Below are positions 39,425 to 50,139 of a stretch of DNA of 64,000 nucleotides, in pieces (position 1 is the first letter of the stretch; every line of letters starts with the position of its first letter). Made by a program: the position numbers and the translations under genes. Source of the stretch: Parasponia andersonii (taxonomy: Eukaryota > Streptophyta > Magnoliopsida > Rosales > Cannabaceae); assembly GCA_002914805.1 (NCBI GenBank), contig JXTB01000732.1:56680-120679 (forward strand), written 5' to 3'. Below the pieces are notes generated by a model. It was not told the DNA's origin. It did no database searches and was given only the letters and a program-made list of their open reading frames with translations.

Positions 39425-39600
39425 ATCTTTTTGTCAAATGTCACAGTAAAATGTCTAGTATATATGTTTATATACCAAGTGTAAAATTTTATATACCAAG
39501 TACAAAAAATTATATACCCAGTACATTTAGTATAATAACTGAAATTGTTAGATATGTTTATCTACCAAGTATAAATATATATATATATATATACCTTGAT
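39425..39600. repeat. Degenerate short repeats around TATACCAAGTA and a (TA)n run
   Basis: The word TATACCAAGT or close variants (TATACCCAGTA, CTACCAAGTA) recurs four times in about 120 bases (39468-39575), followed by an AT microsatellite at 39574-39592. It appears to be low-complexity intergenic DNA with no coding potential. Confidence 0.6.
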
Positions 39601-39965
39601 ATTTAGCTATAAAATTTAAAAAATGAATATATGCTTAATCAAATTTAAAATATTGGTCATTCACCTAAATTTCATTGCACACCAACTCGATCAGCTTTGG
39701 GCTTCCTTCGATGAGCTAGTTGGGCCTCGTTTACTACTTCTAAGGAGTTTTAAGAAATTGACATCAGTAATTCATATTTGTAGCAAATTGGCTTTTTTAA
39801 TTCACTTTTTCAAAATGACAGTTATACCACACCTCATACAATAAAAAGTCCAAAATATCTTTAGTGCGAATAACCTTCAATTAAGTTACCCATCATTTTC
39901 AAACCCATTGATTTTCGTTTTTTTTTTCTTTGGATCTAGAAACCCAACTTCGACACAGCTGACCC

Positions 39966-40240
39966 ATGGGGTTTGGTGTGATCCAAGGCAGAGGAGGTCG
40001 CATCTTGGGATCTCTCATCCCTTGCATCCTCTTCTACTTCCTCCAAATCTACGACAAACAATGTCATCCTCCAAGCACTTCCTCCTCCAACCCTTCGTCG
40101 CTATCCCACTCTTCCTCTAACCTCGTCGAGCTCTAACGGTCCTCTTTGAGGTGAAATCTCTCTAGTCGGGGATCCATAAGCCGAGTCCTCACGGCCTTAG
40201 TTGGGTTGGAGAAGGTTAAGAACGATATGTATGATAAGTT
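39966..40240 (+). pseudogene. 5' gene fragment of an unrecognised protein
   Basis: An ATG at 39966 opens a 56-residue frame that reads like a real protein N-terminus: MGFGVIQGRGGRILGSLIPC, a hydrophobic segment ILFYFLQIY, then a serine-rich stretch ending NLVEL and a stop at 40134-40136. GC content and codon use differ from the AT-rich surroundings. Further on, in another frame, VLTALVGLEKVKNDMYDKLG (about 40185-40245) also looks coding, so a host gene piece with at least one frameshift is likely. A short true gene with unseen introns is possible. I do not recognise the family. Confidence 0.4.
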
Positions 40241-40254
40241 AGGTAACATGTGTT

Positions 40255-41950
40255 AGTTATTGTTAGCGCAGGATTGACAACCCAAGAGGGGGTGAATTGG
40301 GTTTTAAAACGTTTTAACAAACTTTTCAACTATTCAACCATAGACCATTATTTTAAAACTTTTTAGCTAAATCAACAATAATGTCAAACATAAAGCAATA
40401 ATATCAAGTATATTAAGCACACTAAATATTAAATACTCAATTAAATAGCTTGCAATAAAATAAAGAGTGTAGGGATAGAAAAAGTACAAACTCAGTTTTT
40501 ACGAGATTCGACAAACACTACGGTTTGCTTGCGTCCCAGACTCTCGGCAACTTGCTTTGAGCTTTCCACTATCAGATCAAGATTATGGGCTTGACCGATC
40601 CTTTTATAAACGGAGTCAATTTTTCTTAGGCACACCCTAGCCTTTACAATAATCTTGACTCTGGTTCTATTACGTCTAACTTTGGATTGTGTTGACTCCG
40701 GTAACAACCTCATCTATACGGATTGTTTAGACAATGGTGTCAATCTCACTAACTCAAGGGTTGTTTATGATTCCGGTGGCAACCTCACATAAATCAGATT
40801 GTTTATGAATCTAGTGCCAACCTCACATCACATTCAATGGTTTTTCAATAAATAAGATTGAATACTCACTCACAAATTCTCCTCACAAAGTAATTATTAC
40901 AATTTTGGCTTAGGAGATTTGAGAACAATGCACTATAGATGCTCTAAGATTGGCTCAATATGATTTGAAAGTGTAATTGATGTGAAAATATGCTAAGACA
41001 CTTTAAGAGTAGATAAATATCAATTTAAGTTCATGCTCTTATCTCAAATGCCATCAAATGAGACTCTATACATAGATATCTAAGAAAACTAGCTGTTTAT
41101 AGCGTTATTAGCTTTTTGCCAAATGTTTGGTCGACAAAAAATATAGTCGTTAGAGTTTGACATATCAGTTTAACTTTAACGGACATTTCTGGCCACTGGT
41201 CTAAAAAGTGGTCGACAAAAATCACTGTTGGTCGACCAAAATCATATTTTGGTCATATTTCAGATTCTAACAGAATTTTGACATTTTTTCATATTTTAAC
41301 AGCTTTTGTCGTTTTTCAAAAACTGACTTTTAAACTTGTCTTAAACATTTTAAAAACATTAGAAATTAATTTGAAAAGAATATTTGGGCTATTGTAAACT
41401 TGTTTTAGTTTCACAAAGATATTTAACAATAATTTAGAAAGTGTTCATCCTAAAACTCATTCTTGTTTGCAAATAGAAAATCTTCTTTTAGCCTATTTTA
41501 AATAATCATGATTTCAAATATATTTGCAACTTATTTAAACTTAAGAAATCATGTTTTAAAGAATATTTTCCCATTCAAAGAGATTAATATTTTATATTTT
41601 AAAACTTCTATAATAAAATAACTATTTTAAGGTTAAGATAATTTAAAAACTCTTTTGAAAAGTATAAGCCAATACAAAGAGAATTTATGTGCAATGAACT
41701 AAATCAAATACAAAACTAAGTATGAATATACCTTATCTAGACATGATCCTGTATGTTGATTGTTCATCTTCAAGCTTTATTCTAATATGTCCATATGCAT
41801 CCATTTTCAAGTTTGATTCCTTGATTAACTTGAAGTAGAACTTTAATACCATTTCACTACACACTCAAGTTAAATCATTAGTACTAAATCAAATGTTTGT
41901 TATCTTCAAAATAAAAGTAAGTAAGATTGAAACCTTAATTTCTCAACAAC
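40255..41950. repeat. Unclassified interspersed repeat beginning with an AAGAGGGGGTGAATTGGG-type end
   Basis: The block at 40270-40310 (ACAACCCAAGAGGGGGTGAA and following) is a word I recall at the edge of many dispersed plant repeats. Downstream, about 40490-40870 resembles the usual interior of such copies (ACGAGATTCGACAAACACTA, a repeated GGCAACCTCA word). It continues as AT-rich DNA to roughly 41950. I found no protein domain, no terminal repeats and no target duplication, so the class and right boundary are uncertain. Confidence 0.4.
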
Positions 41951-42369
41951 ATGAATACGGTAATTGACTGGGTTTGGCTGAGAAGAAGGTGAGTTTTTTT
42001 AAAAAAAAAACTTTTTCTCAACTTGACAATGGAGTGAGTATGTATTTAGCTTAATTGGTTAGGTTTTGACTGTTGCAGCTATTTTTTGATCTTATCGAGA
42101 AATGAGTATCTGAGAATTTGGTCAATTCGATCATTGAGATTGGTGGTGGTGATTTGAATATTAGCGACAATGCAACATATCAACCACACGATGGTTTGAT
42201 TGAACTAAAAATAGTGTGTTAGTATGTTGATTTGTGTGGAGAAATGTAAGTAAGCGATATATTCACGTACTCTTAATCTTGATGGCATGGTTTTTCATGT
42301 GAAAAATCAATTTATGTGAGTTTAAGGCATTGTTATAAGACATTGTTATAAATTATTAATCTGTTGAAA

Positions 42370-42950
42370 AATGTTGCAAATTTGTGATTATCACAACTTT
42401 TGTGACTTTAAGCCACAGATCTTGACTACTATCAGGGATTGTGCTACTTAGTTATACATTGTGACTATTAATACGTAAGTTATAGATTTTTATGTGAAAA
42501 TTATATTTTGTGTGGATTATGGGCTCTGTTAGCCAATGTAAATATTTATTTTGATTTTGTAAAGTGGGTACCAATTTAGTGAATAAGATGCACATATTGT
42601 AAGAAATATTGATATAATTTATTAAATTGTAATTTGATCAATAGTTTCTCGGAAATGATAAAGAAAATAAATAATATTTGGTAGAATATTTATTATATGA
42701 CTAATTGTATATGATAAAATAAATCAAGATGAATCAAGTGATTTGTTCTTTATCTTTTGTTACTACCCGTCACAAATATGTGACTATTAGTTACACAAAA
42801 ATATAAATTATCTTAATAATTCATAGTAATGCAAAATAACTTGTAATCAATAATCACAAATTGTGACTACCAATTTCAAAATTGTGAGTAATATAATTAT
42901 TTAAAATATATCTGAAAAAAGACGTCATAAAAGTTGTGACGAAAGAAAAC
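42370..42950. repeat. Cluster of TTGTGACTAT-type motifs, possibly subterminal repeats of a non-autonomous DNA transposon
   Basis: The word TGTGACT with flanking A/T appears at about 42401, 42459, 42779 and 42861, with related TTGTGATTA, GATTGTGCTA and ATTGTGAGTA, some in inverted pairs (CACAAATTGTGACTA). The cluster ends in GACGTCATAAAAGTTGTGAC at about 42921-42940. Such dense short motifs are typical of transposase-binding subterminal regions. Terminal inverted repeats and a target duplication were not identified. No coding sequence is present. Confidence 0.35.
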
Positions 42951-43778
42951 TAAGTTCATGAACAACTTTAAAATCTTGCAAGGTTAAAGCTTTAAGATCT
43001 CTTTTTAACCGAAAAAAAAAAGCGAAAAAGAAAGAACTTTAAGATCTTATGACCTTAAAGCAATAAAATGGGATTATAAAAAAAAATAAATGTAGCTACC
43101 AAAACTTACAATTTCTAACAAAAAGTGGTATTAAGTCTATTTTTTCATTTTCGTTTAGAAGAAATATGATTTTATATGGTAAAATTTCAAATAAAAAAAA
43201 AAGAAAAAATTCAGAATTTTAAATTTTTTGAAAAATCCTAAAATTATTTAAAAAAATATCACTTTTGAAAATATTTTGAAAAAATACCACTTTTAATCAA
43301 TTGATGAATGAGCCATGTTAGCGCCAATCACAAAAAAAAAAAAAAAAAAAAAGATATCATATAAGCCCATAAAAATAAGAAAAGAAAACATTTGATGAAG
43401 TGAAGAGTAAGAAAAAAAAGACATTTATTATAATTTCTCAAGATTATATAAGCCCAATCACGTCTTTTGTTAGGGTAAAATATGTTACGTGGATAGATAA
43501 TATTTGGGGAAAAAAAATAATTCTAACATTGTAGTGACTTTAAGTAACTCTTTAGAAATAATAATGCACCTTTTTTAGTAGTATGCTAGTATTCATTGCA
43601 ATGGAATAGCTATTGTTAAGGTTTTTTTTTTAATTTTTTTTTTTAAAACCAACCATACGAAACGCATATTTAATAAGAATTGTCATTCTATTATAAATGA
43701 TTATTTTTTCGAACAAAATAACACCTAAAACTACACAATACACCGTTATGTATCTATGCACTATTGATTTTACTCTAA
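42951..43778. other. Intergenic, AT-rich, no gene seen
   Basis: Only A- and T-runs and short chance frames are present, including a run of 20 A near 43331-43350. Confidence 0.6.
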
Positions 43779-43842
43779 GAAACATGTAATATTACAGGTG
43801 TGAATAGTACGAAACATGTAATATTACAGGTGTGAATAGTAC
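43779..43842. repeat. 32-bp perfect tandem duplication
   Basis: Two adjacent copies of a 32-base unit beginning GAAACATGTAATATTACAGG, just upstream of the MITE-like element. Confidence 0.9.
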
Positions 43843-43872
43843 GAAGTTGTGTGATATATATAAAGTTGGATA

Positions 43873-44064
43873 ATGTTAGGTATACCAAAATTATTACCAA
43901 AGTTTTAATACCAATATATACGGTATATGAGTTGTTATTATTTAATTAATATATTCAAATTTATCTTAAATAAATTAATCATATTCATTAATTAAATAAT
44001 GCCAATTCACACGCCATATATATTAATATTAAAAATTTGGTACAAATTTTTGGACATCTAACAT
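43873..44064. mobile_element. MITE-like element with imperfect terminal inverted repeats and TA target duplication
   Basis: The left end ATGTTAGGTATACCAAAATT and the reverse complement of the right end (ATGTTAGATGTCCAAAAATT) match over about 35 bases with several differences. Both ends are bordered by TA. The element is about 192 bp, very AT-rich, non-coding, with an internal palindromic stretch around 43948-43995. A TA duplication suggests a Tc1/mariner-type source, but two bases are weak evidence. Confidence 0.55.
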
Positions 44065-44870
44065 TATTCATATGAAGTTTAGAACGTCATTGTAATTAAA
44101 TCTTTTGTATAACAATGGACATACTATTTCCTTTATAGTGCCGAATTCCACCTATTATCTCACATTTTTAACACAAATTTAAGTAGTACGTGATTTGTAA
44201 TTGTTCAATTGGTGAGTTGACACCTGTTACTGCTGAAATAATATTCACCAATCAAATACTGATAAAGTATTTATGTGTTATTTACCGCGTAAGGTGATAC
44301 AAAAAATGTGAGACACTGAGTAGAATCCGAAGCATCATCCTTCCTATATTTCTTACAAGTTTTAATGCACAGATTGAAAAAACTATTCTGATTTTTTTTT
44401 CCCCGTAGGTTGATAAATGAGAACTGGGAATACCAGAAAAGAAACATATTACAGTTATTTATATTAATTTTTAATAAAATATGTCAGCTAATTGAGTTGA
44501 ACATAATGACATTGAATATAAACTTCGTGACAAATCTAATATCTACCATAGCAACTTAAATTTCCTGCATTTTATGCTTTGCAAGATCACGAAGGAGGCA
44601 CCTTTCCAAAAAGGTAATTTAAAAAAAAAAAAGTTGCAGCAAAGCTAATAATTTCTTTGTTCTCCAATCCAAGTTTGTCTGCATATCACTTTATTCGCAG
44701 CAGGAAAAAAGTCGAAAAGAAAAAGGAGAAATAAACTTTAAAAACGTTGAATCTAAGAAGGAAAATCTTTTGAATCCCATTTCTTTTAAAGGACCAATCG
44801 ATTAGATGCAGCACAAATTTCCCCTCTAGCTTTAGTTACTTCATATAAATATAGTGTATAATGAAGACTG
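44065..44870. other. Intergenic and 3' flank of the PKSA-like gene
   Basis: AT-rich with no gene seen. The last 50-200 bases before 44876 are probably the 3' UTR of the minus-strand polyketide synthase gene. Confidence 0.6.
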
Positions 44871-44875
44871 ATGGA

Positions 44876-46403
44876 TTAAAGGCTTCGAATGAGAACCCCT
44901 TCAAAGGTAATGCCAGGTCCAAATGCCAAACCAAGTCCCCACTCTTCTCCTCCTTCTCTCTTCAAATGCTCCCTCATATTCTCCATAACATAAAATATAG
45001 TATTACTGCTCACATTTCCATAATCCATTAAGGCCCTTCTACTACACTCAAGCTTATCACTGCTCAGTTTCAGAGTACTCTCCAGCTTATTAAGAATCGC
45101 CGGTCCACCAGGATGAACAGCCCAAAAAAGATCATTATACTCCTTCAACTCAGCCTTGGCCATGATCTTCTTACAGAACTCCTCAATGTTCTCTTCAATC
45201 TTCTGAGGAAGTTCTCTCCCAAGCTTAAAGTTTATGCCTTCCTCAGAGAGCTTACCATCTATGACATTCTGAGTGTCAGGCAAGAACTGTTGGATGGCAT
45301 AATTGATCTCCATGAAAGGATACTCTCTACCCAATACCGGGTCGGTTCCAATGATCACAGCCGCAGCTCCATCACCAAAAAGTGCAGCTCCGACGAGGTC
45401 ATATGGGCGTGCCTTGTTTGGCGGCCGGAAACCGAGTATTGTTGTTTCGGAAGTGGTTAACAAAACTCGGCTTCCGGGGTTGTTTTCGGCTATGTCCTTA
45501 GCGACTCGGAGGCCAGTGACGCCACCGTAGCAACCGAGGAAGTAGAGCATGACACGGCCAACGTCGTTGCGTAGGCCGAGCTGGCTGGCGAGGTAGAGGT
45601 CACCGCCAGGTAATCGTATCTCGCTTGAGGAAACGTAGACAATGTGTGTGATATCTTGAGCTGGCCTTCCCCATTCCTCAACGCAGGCAAGGCTGGCTTC
45701 CTTGGCCATCTCCACGACTGCCGGGTTGGCGATGTCAAGCCTTTGCTTAATCGTTGGAATGCCCTCAGTTGCCAATTCAGGGTATTTTTCTAGGATGTCC
45801 TTTGACATCACTGTGTACCTTGTCTTCACGGTTGTAGTTTTACCTAGCAAAGAGAGGAAAACAAAGAAAAATATGCAGGGTCAGTCTAAGTGTCAATGTT
45901 ACCCAAAAAAAAAACAAAACAAAAAACAAAACCAAAGAGAATTGTCGTTAAAGATGTTCAGCTCAACATTTCAAATGGTAAAAAGTTTGGTTTTTAATAT
46001 CTTAACAGTAAACACAAGATTCGGGCAAAACATGTAAATGTGGCAAGAAAGTCGTGACAAATTGTACAAAACAGACTTCCACATACCATTGCAGGACTCT
46101 AGAATTTTCCTCGATTAGAAATTATAAATATGTTAAAAAAACTAAAGAGTTGCAATTTCAGGCTAATTAATTAGATAAAAGACGTAGTTTACTAAACATA
46201 CACAGGCGCTCCAGCTTCTCCTTAACGGAGATATCTTGGCATTTAGTGTCCCGAATGTAGCCTTCAACTAAGCATTCCTGAGGAATGAGTTGGCTAGGGA
46301 AGGCCTTGCCCATCGCAAGAATAGTTGCTTTTCCAGGTGTGGGAATGCGCCTAGTCCGTTCTGGGTATTGCTTAGGAGCTCCACTGCCTTCAACTTTTGA
46401 CAT
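44876..46403 (-). CDS. PKSA: Type III polyketide synthase A (LAP6-like), sporopollenin biosynthesis
   Basis: PKSA/LAP6 condenses fatty acyl-CoA starters with malonyl-CoA to alkyl alpha-pyrones in anther tapetum cells, feeding the sporopollenin of pollen exine. Two exons, 46403-46202 and 45843-44876, encode 389 residues; the intron splits the cysteine codon before KTTTVKTRY, the conserved position in the chalcone synthase superfamily. Catalytic triad: Cys172 (YFLGCYGGVTGLRVA), His311 (FWAVHPGGPAIL), Asn344 (MDYGNVSSN). The block TSETTILGFRPPNKARPYDL and the ending GLAFGPGITFEGVLIRSL follow Arabidopsis PKSA closely and fit PKSB/LAP5 and true chalcone synthase less well. The start MSKVEGSGAPKQYPERTRRI is the only in-frame ATG giving the usual N-terminus. 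No lesion is seen; expression in anthers is inferred from the family. Confidence 0.94.
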
Positions 46404-46488
46404 CTTTTAGAGCTTTACTGTGGAAATTATTGTTCTGCGTGGAATTTGATGAGAATTCCGTGAGATTGTTCGTATACAAGTGCGGGGC

Positions 46489-46496
46489 ATATAAAT
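46489..46496 (-). promoter_or_regulatory. Probable TATA box of the PKSA-like gene
   Basis: On the minus strand TTTATATG lies within CCCCCATTTATATGCCCC, about 86-93 bases upstream of the start codon. That would leave a short 5' UTR of roughly 55-60 bases. The motif is seen; its function is inferred from sequence and spacing. Confidence 0.5.
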
Positions 46497-46499
46497 GGG

Positions 46500-47070
46500 G
46501 GAGCTTGGCTGATTCTTGGGGAAGAGTTGGTTTGAAAAGGAGACCTTCATGTAAAGAGAGAATTTGATACTTTATTAGTTGTTTGGTATTTTTTGGGTTG
46601 ATGGGGTTGGACGTGTGACTTTCAGAATTTCTATTGTTAACCCAATTATAACTTAAACCAACTCCTACGGCCCAAGGCGCAAAGGGAGCTGGTATTCAGG
46701 TTCTAGAGTTGACACACAGGCACATATTATATACCATTAGAAAACGAAATAAGTTCTGAATGATCTTGTGCTTGTACTAGCCATAAAGCACTATTTGCAA
46801 CTTCTAGCTTCCAACATGGCATTTTCATGCTCAGTCATAAAAGTTATGAGCAATAAATCATAAGGCTTCATTGAATTGTGAATTAACTTAAGAAGACGAA
46901 ACAAAAAAGACGCTAGTGGTCAAATGAGACCAGTATGTCTAATTGAATATCACCATTTAGACGCATAATTTTTTCTTAAATGACACGTGAGGTATATATG
47001 CAAATAACTTACATAGGAAGCCCGAAACCTTAACTTTCAGAGCAAAATTTTGGAGCCGATGTGTGGTGAT
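46500..47070. other. Spacer between the PPR gene end and the PKSA promoter
   Basis: No coding sequence is seen. It must hold the PPR 3' UTR (next to 47070) and the upstream promoter of the PKSA-like gene. I found no convincing further regulatory motif. Confidence 0.6.
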
Positions 47071-47074
47071 GCTG

Positions 47075-49363
47075 TTATCCCGGCATCCTTTTAGATACAA
47101 ATTCAGCCTCAGTCGATCGTCCTGCAACCACCAGAGCAGATTTTAAATCCTCCAAGCAGGCCAACTGCTGATGAACTCCTTTCTCCACCAATTCATAGAA
47201 TAAACCAAATGCTTCCTTAACTTTCTTTATTTTACTCAGGCCAATAAGAACTGTATTAAATAATTCAATATCCACACTTTGATGCTTCTGCACACTAAAT
47301 TGCAATAATTTACAGGCCTCTAATAGCTTATTTTTCCGGCAAAGGAAACCAACCAAGTCTTCCATCTTAACAGTGTATTCATTCTCATAAAGTAACGTCA
47401 CCAGCTCAAATGCTTTATCTCCTAGTCCACTACCGAAAAGTAGCGTGATAAGATCTGTTGACAGAGTGATATTTTGTCTAATTTTTCTCTCTAACATTAA
47501 GGTAACAAAGCTAGCAGAATCCCGTGCACATCCCTTTTCGATAAGTTCTGCAAGTATAGCATGGAAAATAGATGTTCTAGGGAGATGAGAGCTCTTCAGC
47601 ATCTTTTCTATAGTTAACTTTGCAAGAAGAGGCTTATCCTTCTGTAAGAGACCATTGATCAAAGACTCGTAGATTTCAACATCAGGCACAAAATCTCTTC
47701 TTAACATCAAGACTAGGAGTTCATATCCGGCTTCAAATGTACCTTCCCTGCAATGCCCCATGATCAAAATCTTATATGATGGAGGATCTTGAGTTCCTCT
47801 TTTCATCAACTGCCTAAAAACTCCCTCAGCCTTCTTAGTCTTCCCATTTCTACATAAATACTCAAAAATGGGGTTATAAGCTGCAACAAGAGGCCTACAA
47901 CCAGCATCACCTAACAATATTTCCTTCTCTGATAACTCTTCAAACAATTCCTCTGCTCTATCATAGTCCCCTCTTTGACAAAAAGTGCGTATCAAAACAC
48001 TGTACGTAGCTGAATCTTGTGGAACCTGTAACTCTGACATCTTTGCAAAAACCTTCAATGCTTCATCCAAATTTCCCGCTTTGCAGTGCTCATGCATCAA
48101 TATGTTGAAAGTACATGTATCAGGAATAAACTCTCCACTTCTCATTGTTGCTTCCAAAATCACTTTTATGTCATCTAGTTTCTGTGCTTCAAAGAGCCCC
48201 TTCAATAGAGTATTGTATGTAATTCTATTCGGTTTCAACCCTCGACTAGTCATCTCCTTCAAAACAAGCAAAGTCTCATCAATCTCTTGTTTCATACAGT
48301 ATCCCCTAATTAAGGTCGTATAAGTAACAACGTTTGGGTTCAAAGCTGGACTCTTGTTACTCATACCCTTCACCACATTTCGAGCAATATCTACTTTTCC
48401 TGCCCTACACAATCCATCAACCAGTGTATTGTATGTAATGACATCTGGCTCACATTTAAATCGCGACATGTCCTTGAAAAACCGGAAACCTTCATCAACC
48501 ATGGAGTTCATACAGAACCCTCTAATCAAAATATTAAAAGTAAACGTATCCGGTGTAACTCCGTACGTGTTAAGCATTTCGTCATAAACACTCTTGGCCA
48601 TATTCGTCTGACCACGTTTAAGCAAAATCGAAAAGAGGCTGTTGAAACTAATAACAGAAGGCGAAACACCAAGTGATTTCATGGTCGTGAAAAGCTTTGC
48701 CGATTCCTGAAACAAGCCAGCTCGACCATAGTTCCTAATCAAGCTATTGAAGAAGCGGTCCTCAAGCTTTACTAACCCATTGGAGTTTTTCTCTATTGAG
48801 AACAACAAATTTCGAGCCGCATTCAGATTTCTCGAGCGACCCAAAATTTCTAGCATCATGAAGTAGGATTGGTCATGATGAGAGAAACCCATTTGTTGAA
48901 CCCACTTGAAGAATTGAAAAGCTTTGGATGGGCTCGTGATAAGTTTGAGAGTTTGGAGAACAGTGGTCTGGGAGAGAGAGGGAGAGAGTATGGACAGAGA
49001 AGACTCAAGGTCACTTGACCATGGCTTAGAGTTGATGAGCCTCGACATTGCTTTAGCTCTTTTAGTTTTGGATGGTGATTTGGGTTTCTCAACATTTGGA
49101 TCCATGTCTTCATTCTCGCAAGTGTTTTTGGTTTGTTGACAAGAATAGCACCTGGGTTTTGAACGTGGTAAAGGTAAATGTTTTATTAAGAGTTGACTGT
49201 TGGAGACTACATGATGTAATAAAGGAAAGTAAAAATCAAAACCATTATTACCTAAGAGGTGAAGCAGGATGGAAAATGGGACTGAAGAGTTGCTTTCCAC
49301 GAACCGCCGACGCCATTTTCGGAGAGAAGGATTTGGGGGCGATGAGATAGAGAGTCTGAGCAA
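47075..49363 (-). CDS. P-class pentatricopeptide-repeat protein, At1g02060-like, organelle-targeted
   Basis: A single uninterrupted exon encodes 762 residues. The first ~85 residues are rich in Ser, Arg and hydrophobic residues and low in acid, as in an organelle transit peptide. From about 160 to 590, and again to about 755, tandem 35-residue PPR motifs are clear, for example FNSLIRNYGRAGLFQESAKL, FNILIRGFCMNSMVDEGFRF, YNTLVDGLCRAGKVDIARNV and YTTLIRGYCMKQEIDETLLV. No E, DYW or SMR domain follows, so it is a P-class protein, expected to bind organellar RNA. The whole length aligns in my memory with Arabidopsis At1g02060 (annotated chloroplastic), but the RNA target is unknown. An in-frame ATG at residue 87 is an alternative start that would lose the transit peptide. 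It lies upstream of PKSA on the same strand. Confidence 0.93.
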   Translation of the reverse strand: MLRLSISSPPNPSLRKWRRRFVESNSSVPFSILLHLLGNNGFDFYFPLLHHVVSNSQLLIKHLPLPRSKPRCYSCQQTKNTCENEDMDPNVEKPKSPSKTKRAKAMSRLINSKPWSSDLESSLSILSPSLSQTTVLQTLKLITSPSKAFQFFKWVQQMGFSHHDQSYFMMLEILGRSRNLNAARNLLFSIEKNSNGLVKLEDRFFNSLIRNYGRAGLFQESAKLFTTMKSLGVSPSVISFNSLFSILLKRGQTNMAKSVYDEMLNTYGVTPDTFTFNILIRGFCMNSMVDEGFRFFKDMSRFKCEPDVITYNTLVDGLCRAGKVDIARNVVKGMSNKSPALNPNVVTYTTLIRGYCMKQEIDETLLVLKEMTSRGLKPNRITYNTLLKGLFEAQKLDDIKVILEATMRSGEFIPDTCTFNILMHEHCKAGNLDEALKVFAKMSELQVPQDSATYSVLIRTFCQRGDYDRAEELFEELSEKEILLGDAGCRPLVAAYNPIFEYLCRNGKTKKAEGVFRQLMKRGTQDPPSYKILIMGHCREGTFEAGYELLVLMLRRDFVPDVEIYESLINGLLQKDKPLLAKLTIEKMLKSSHLPRTSIFHAILAELIEKGCARDSASFVTLMLERKIRQNITLSTDLITLLFGSGLGDKAFELVTLLYENEYTVKMEDLVGFLCRKNKLLEACKLLQFSVQKHQSVDIELFNTVLIGLSKIKKVKEAFGLFYELVEKGVHQQLACLEDLKSALVVAGRSTEAEFVSKRMPG

Positions 49364-49814
49364 AGAGAAAGAAAAAACGACGACAGGTTATGAAAAGAAC
49401 AATAACCACGATAAGCCAATAACTTCAGAAAACAACATTGCAAAAAAAAAAAAAAGACAGACAATGGCGTAAAAACGACCATAACTTTGCAATTCAGACA
49501 CACACCACCGACCATGTCCAATCTCTAGCCAAATTCTTCCTTTTTAAGCTAGGTCCTAGATAAGTTTGAAGCAATAATAGTTCTAACAGACATTTCATCG
49601 AACACGCACCAGGCATTCAAAATAATCTTCTTGCAAATCCAGCAAGAATGGAGCTAATTATTATTATTATTTTAAAAATTTTGAAGGAAAGAATGGAGCT
49701 AATTTATCTAAACAAAAAAGCTAACGAAAACCAAGCCTGAATAGGACGTAACAAGCAGAAACATACGTAGATACCAAAGAACATAACAGACTACTTCCAA
49801 TGGTGGGCTTCCAA

Positions 49815-50064
49815 GAAACAAACAGTTAACAGCTTCCGAAGACGGCCGTGCTGATGCTGTTCTTCCCCTCCTCTTTATCAGCCTCGGCCACTATTTGCAT
49901 CTCACGCAACTAGAGGAGATACGAGTGAGTTATATAAGGGAAACAAACAGTTAACAGCTTCCGAAGACGGCCGTGCTGATGCTGTTCTTCCCCTCCTCTT
50001 TATCAGCCTCGGCCACTATTTGCATCTCACGCAACTAGAGGAGATACGAGTGAGTTATATAAGG
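49815..50064. repeat. Perfect 125-bp tandem duplication ending at an N (probable assembly scar)
   Basis: 49815-49939 and 49940-50064 are identical base for base, and an undetermined base at 50065 follows directly. Exact identity plus the N suggests two contig ends joined with an unmerged overlap instead of a true duplication. Each copy contains the exon-like stretch described at 49826-49909 (second copy at 49951-50034). Confidence 0.85.
49826..49909 (-). CDS. Possible terminal exon of an unrecognised gene
   Basis: On the minus strand a good acceptor (TATCTCCTCTAG) is followed by an 84-base open stretch encoding LREMQIVAEADKEEGKNSIS plus TAVFGSC and a stop. Its GC-rich, codon-like composition stands out from its surroundings. 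The AT-rich region 49560-49825 would then be its 3' UTR. The rest of the gene would lie to the right, where an N, a duplication of this same exon and a 13-kb retroelement intervene. I do not recognise the protein. A chance frame is possible. Confidence 0.35.
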   Translation of the reverse strand: MREMQIVAEADKEEGKNSISTAVFGSC

Positions 50065-50139
50065 NTGTGAATGTTGAGATTGAGGAATCCACATTTTTTG
50101 GCTTAAACTTGTATAGCAGATGACTCAAATGAATGGTAT

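Noticed and set aside
44876-46403. Chalcone synthase or valerophenone/olivetol synthase
   Set aside because: The sequence follows PKSA/LAP6 across its length, including the TSETTILGFRPPNKARPYDL block and N-terminus; those enzymes differ there.
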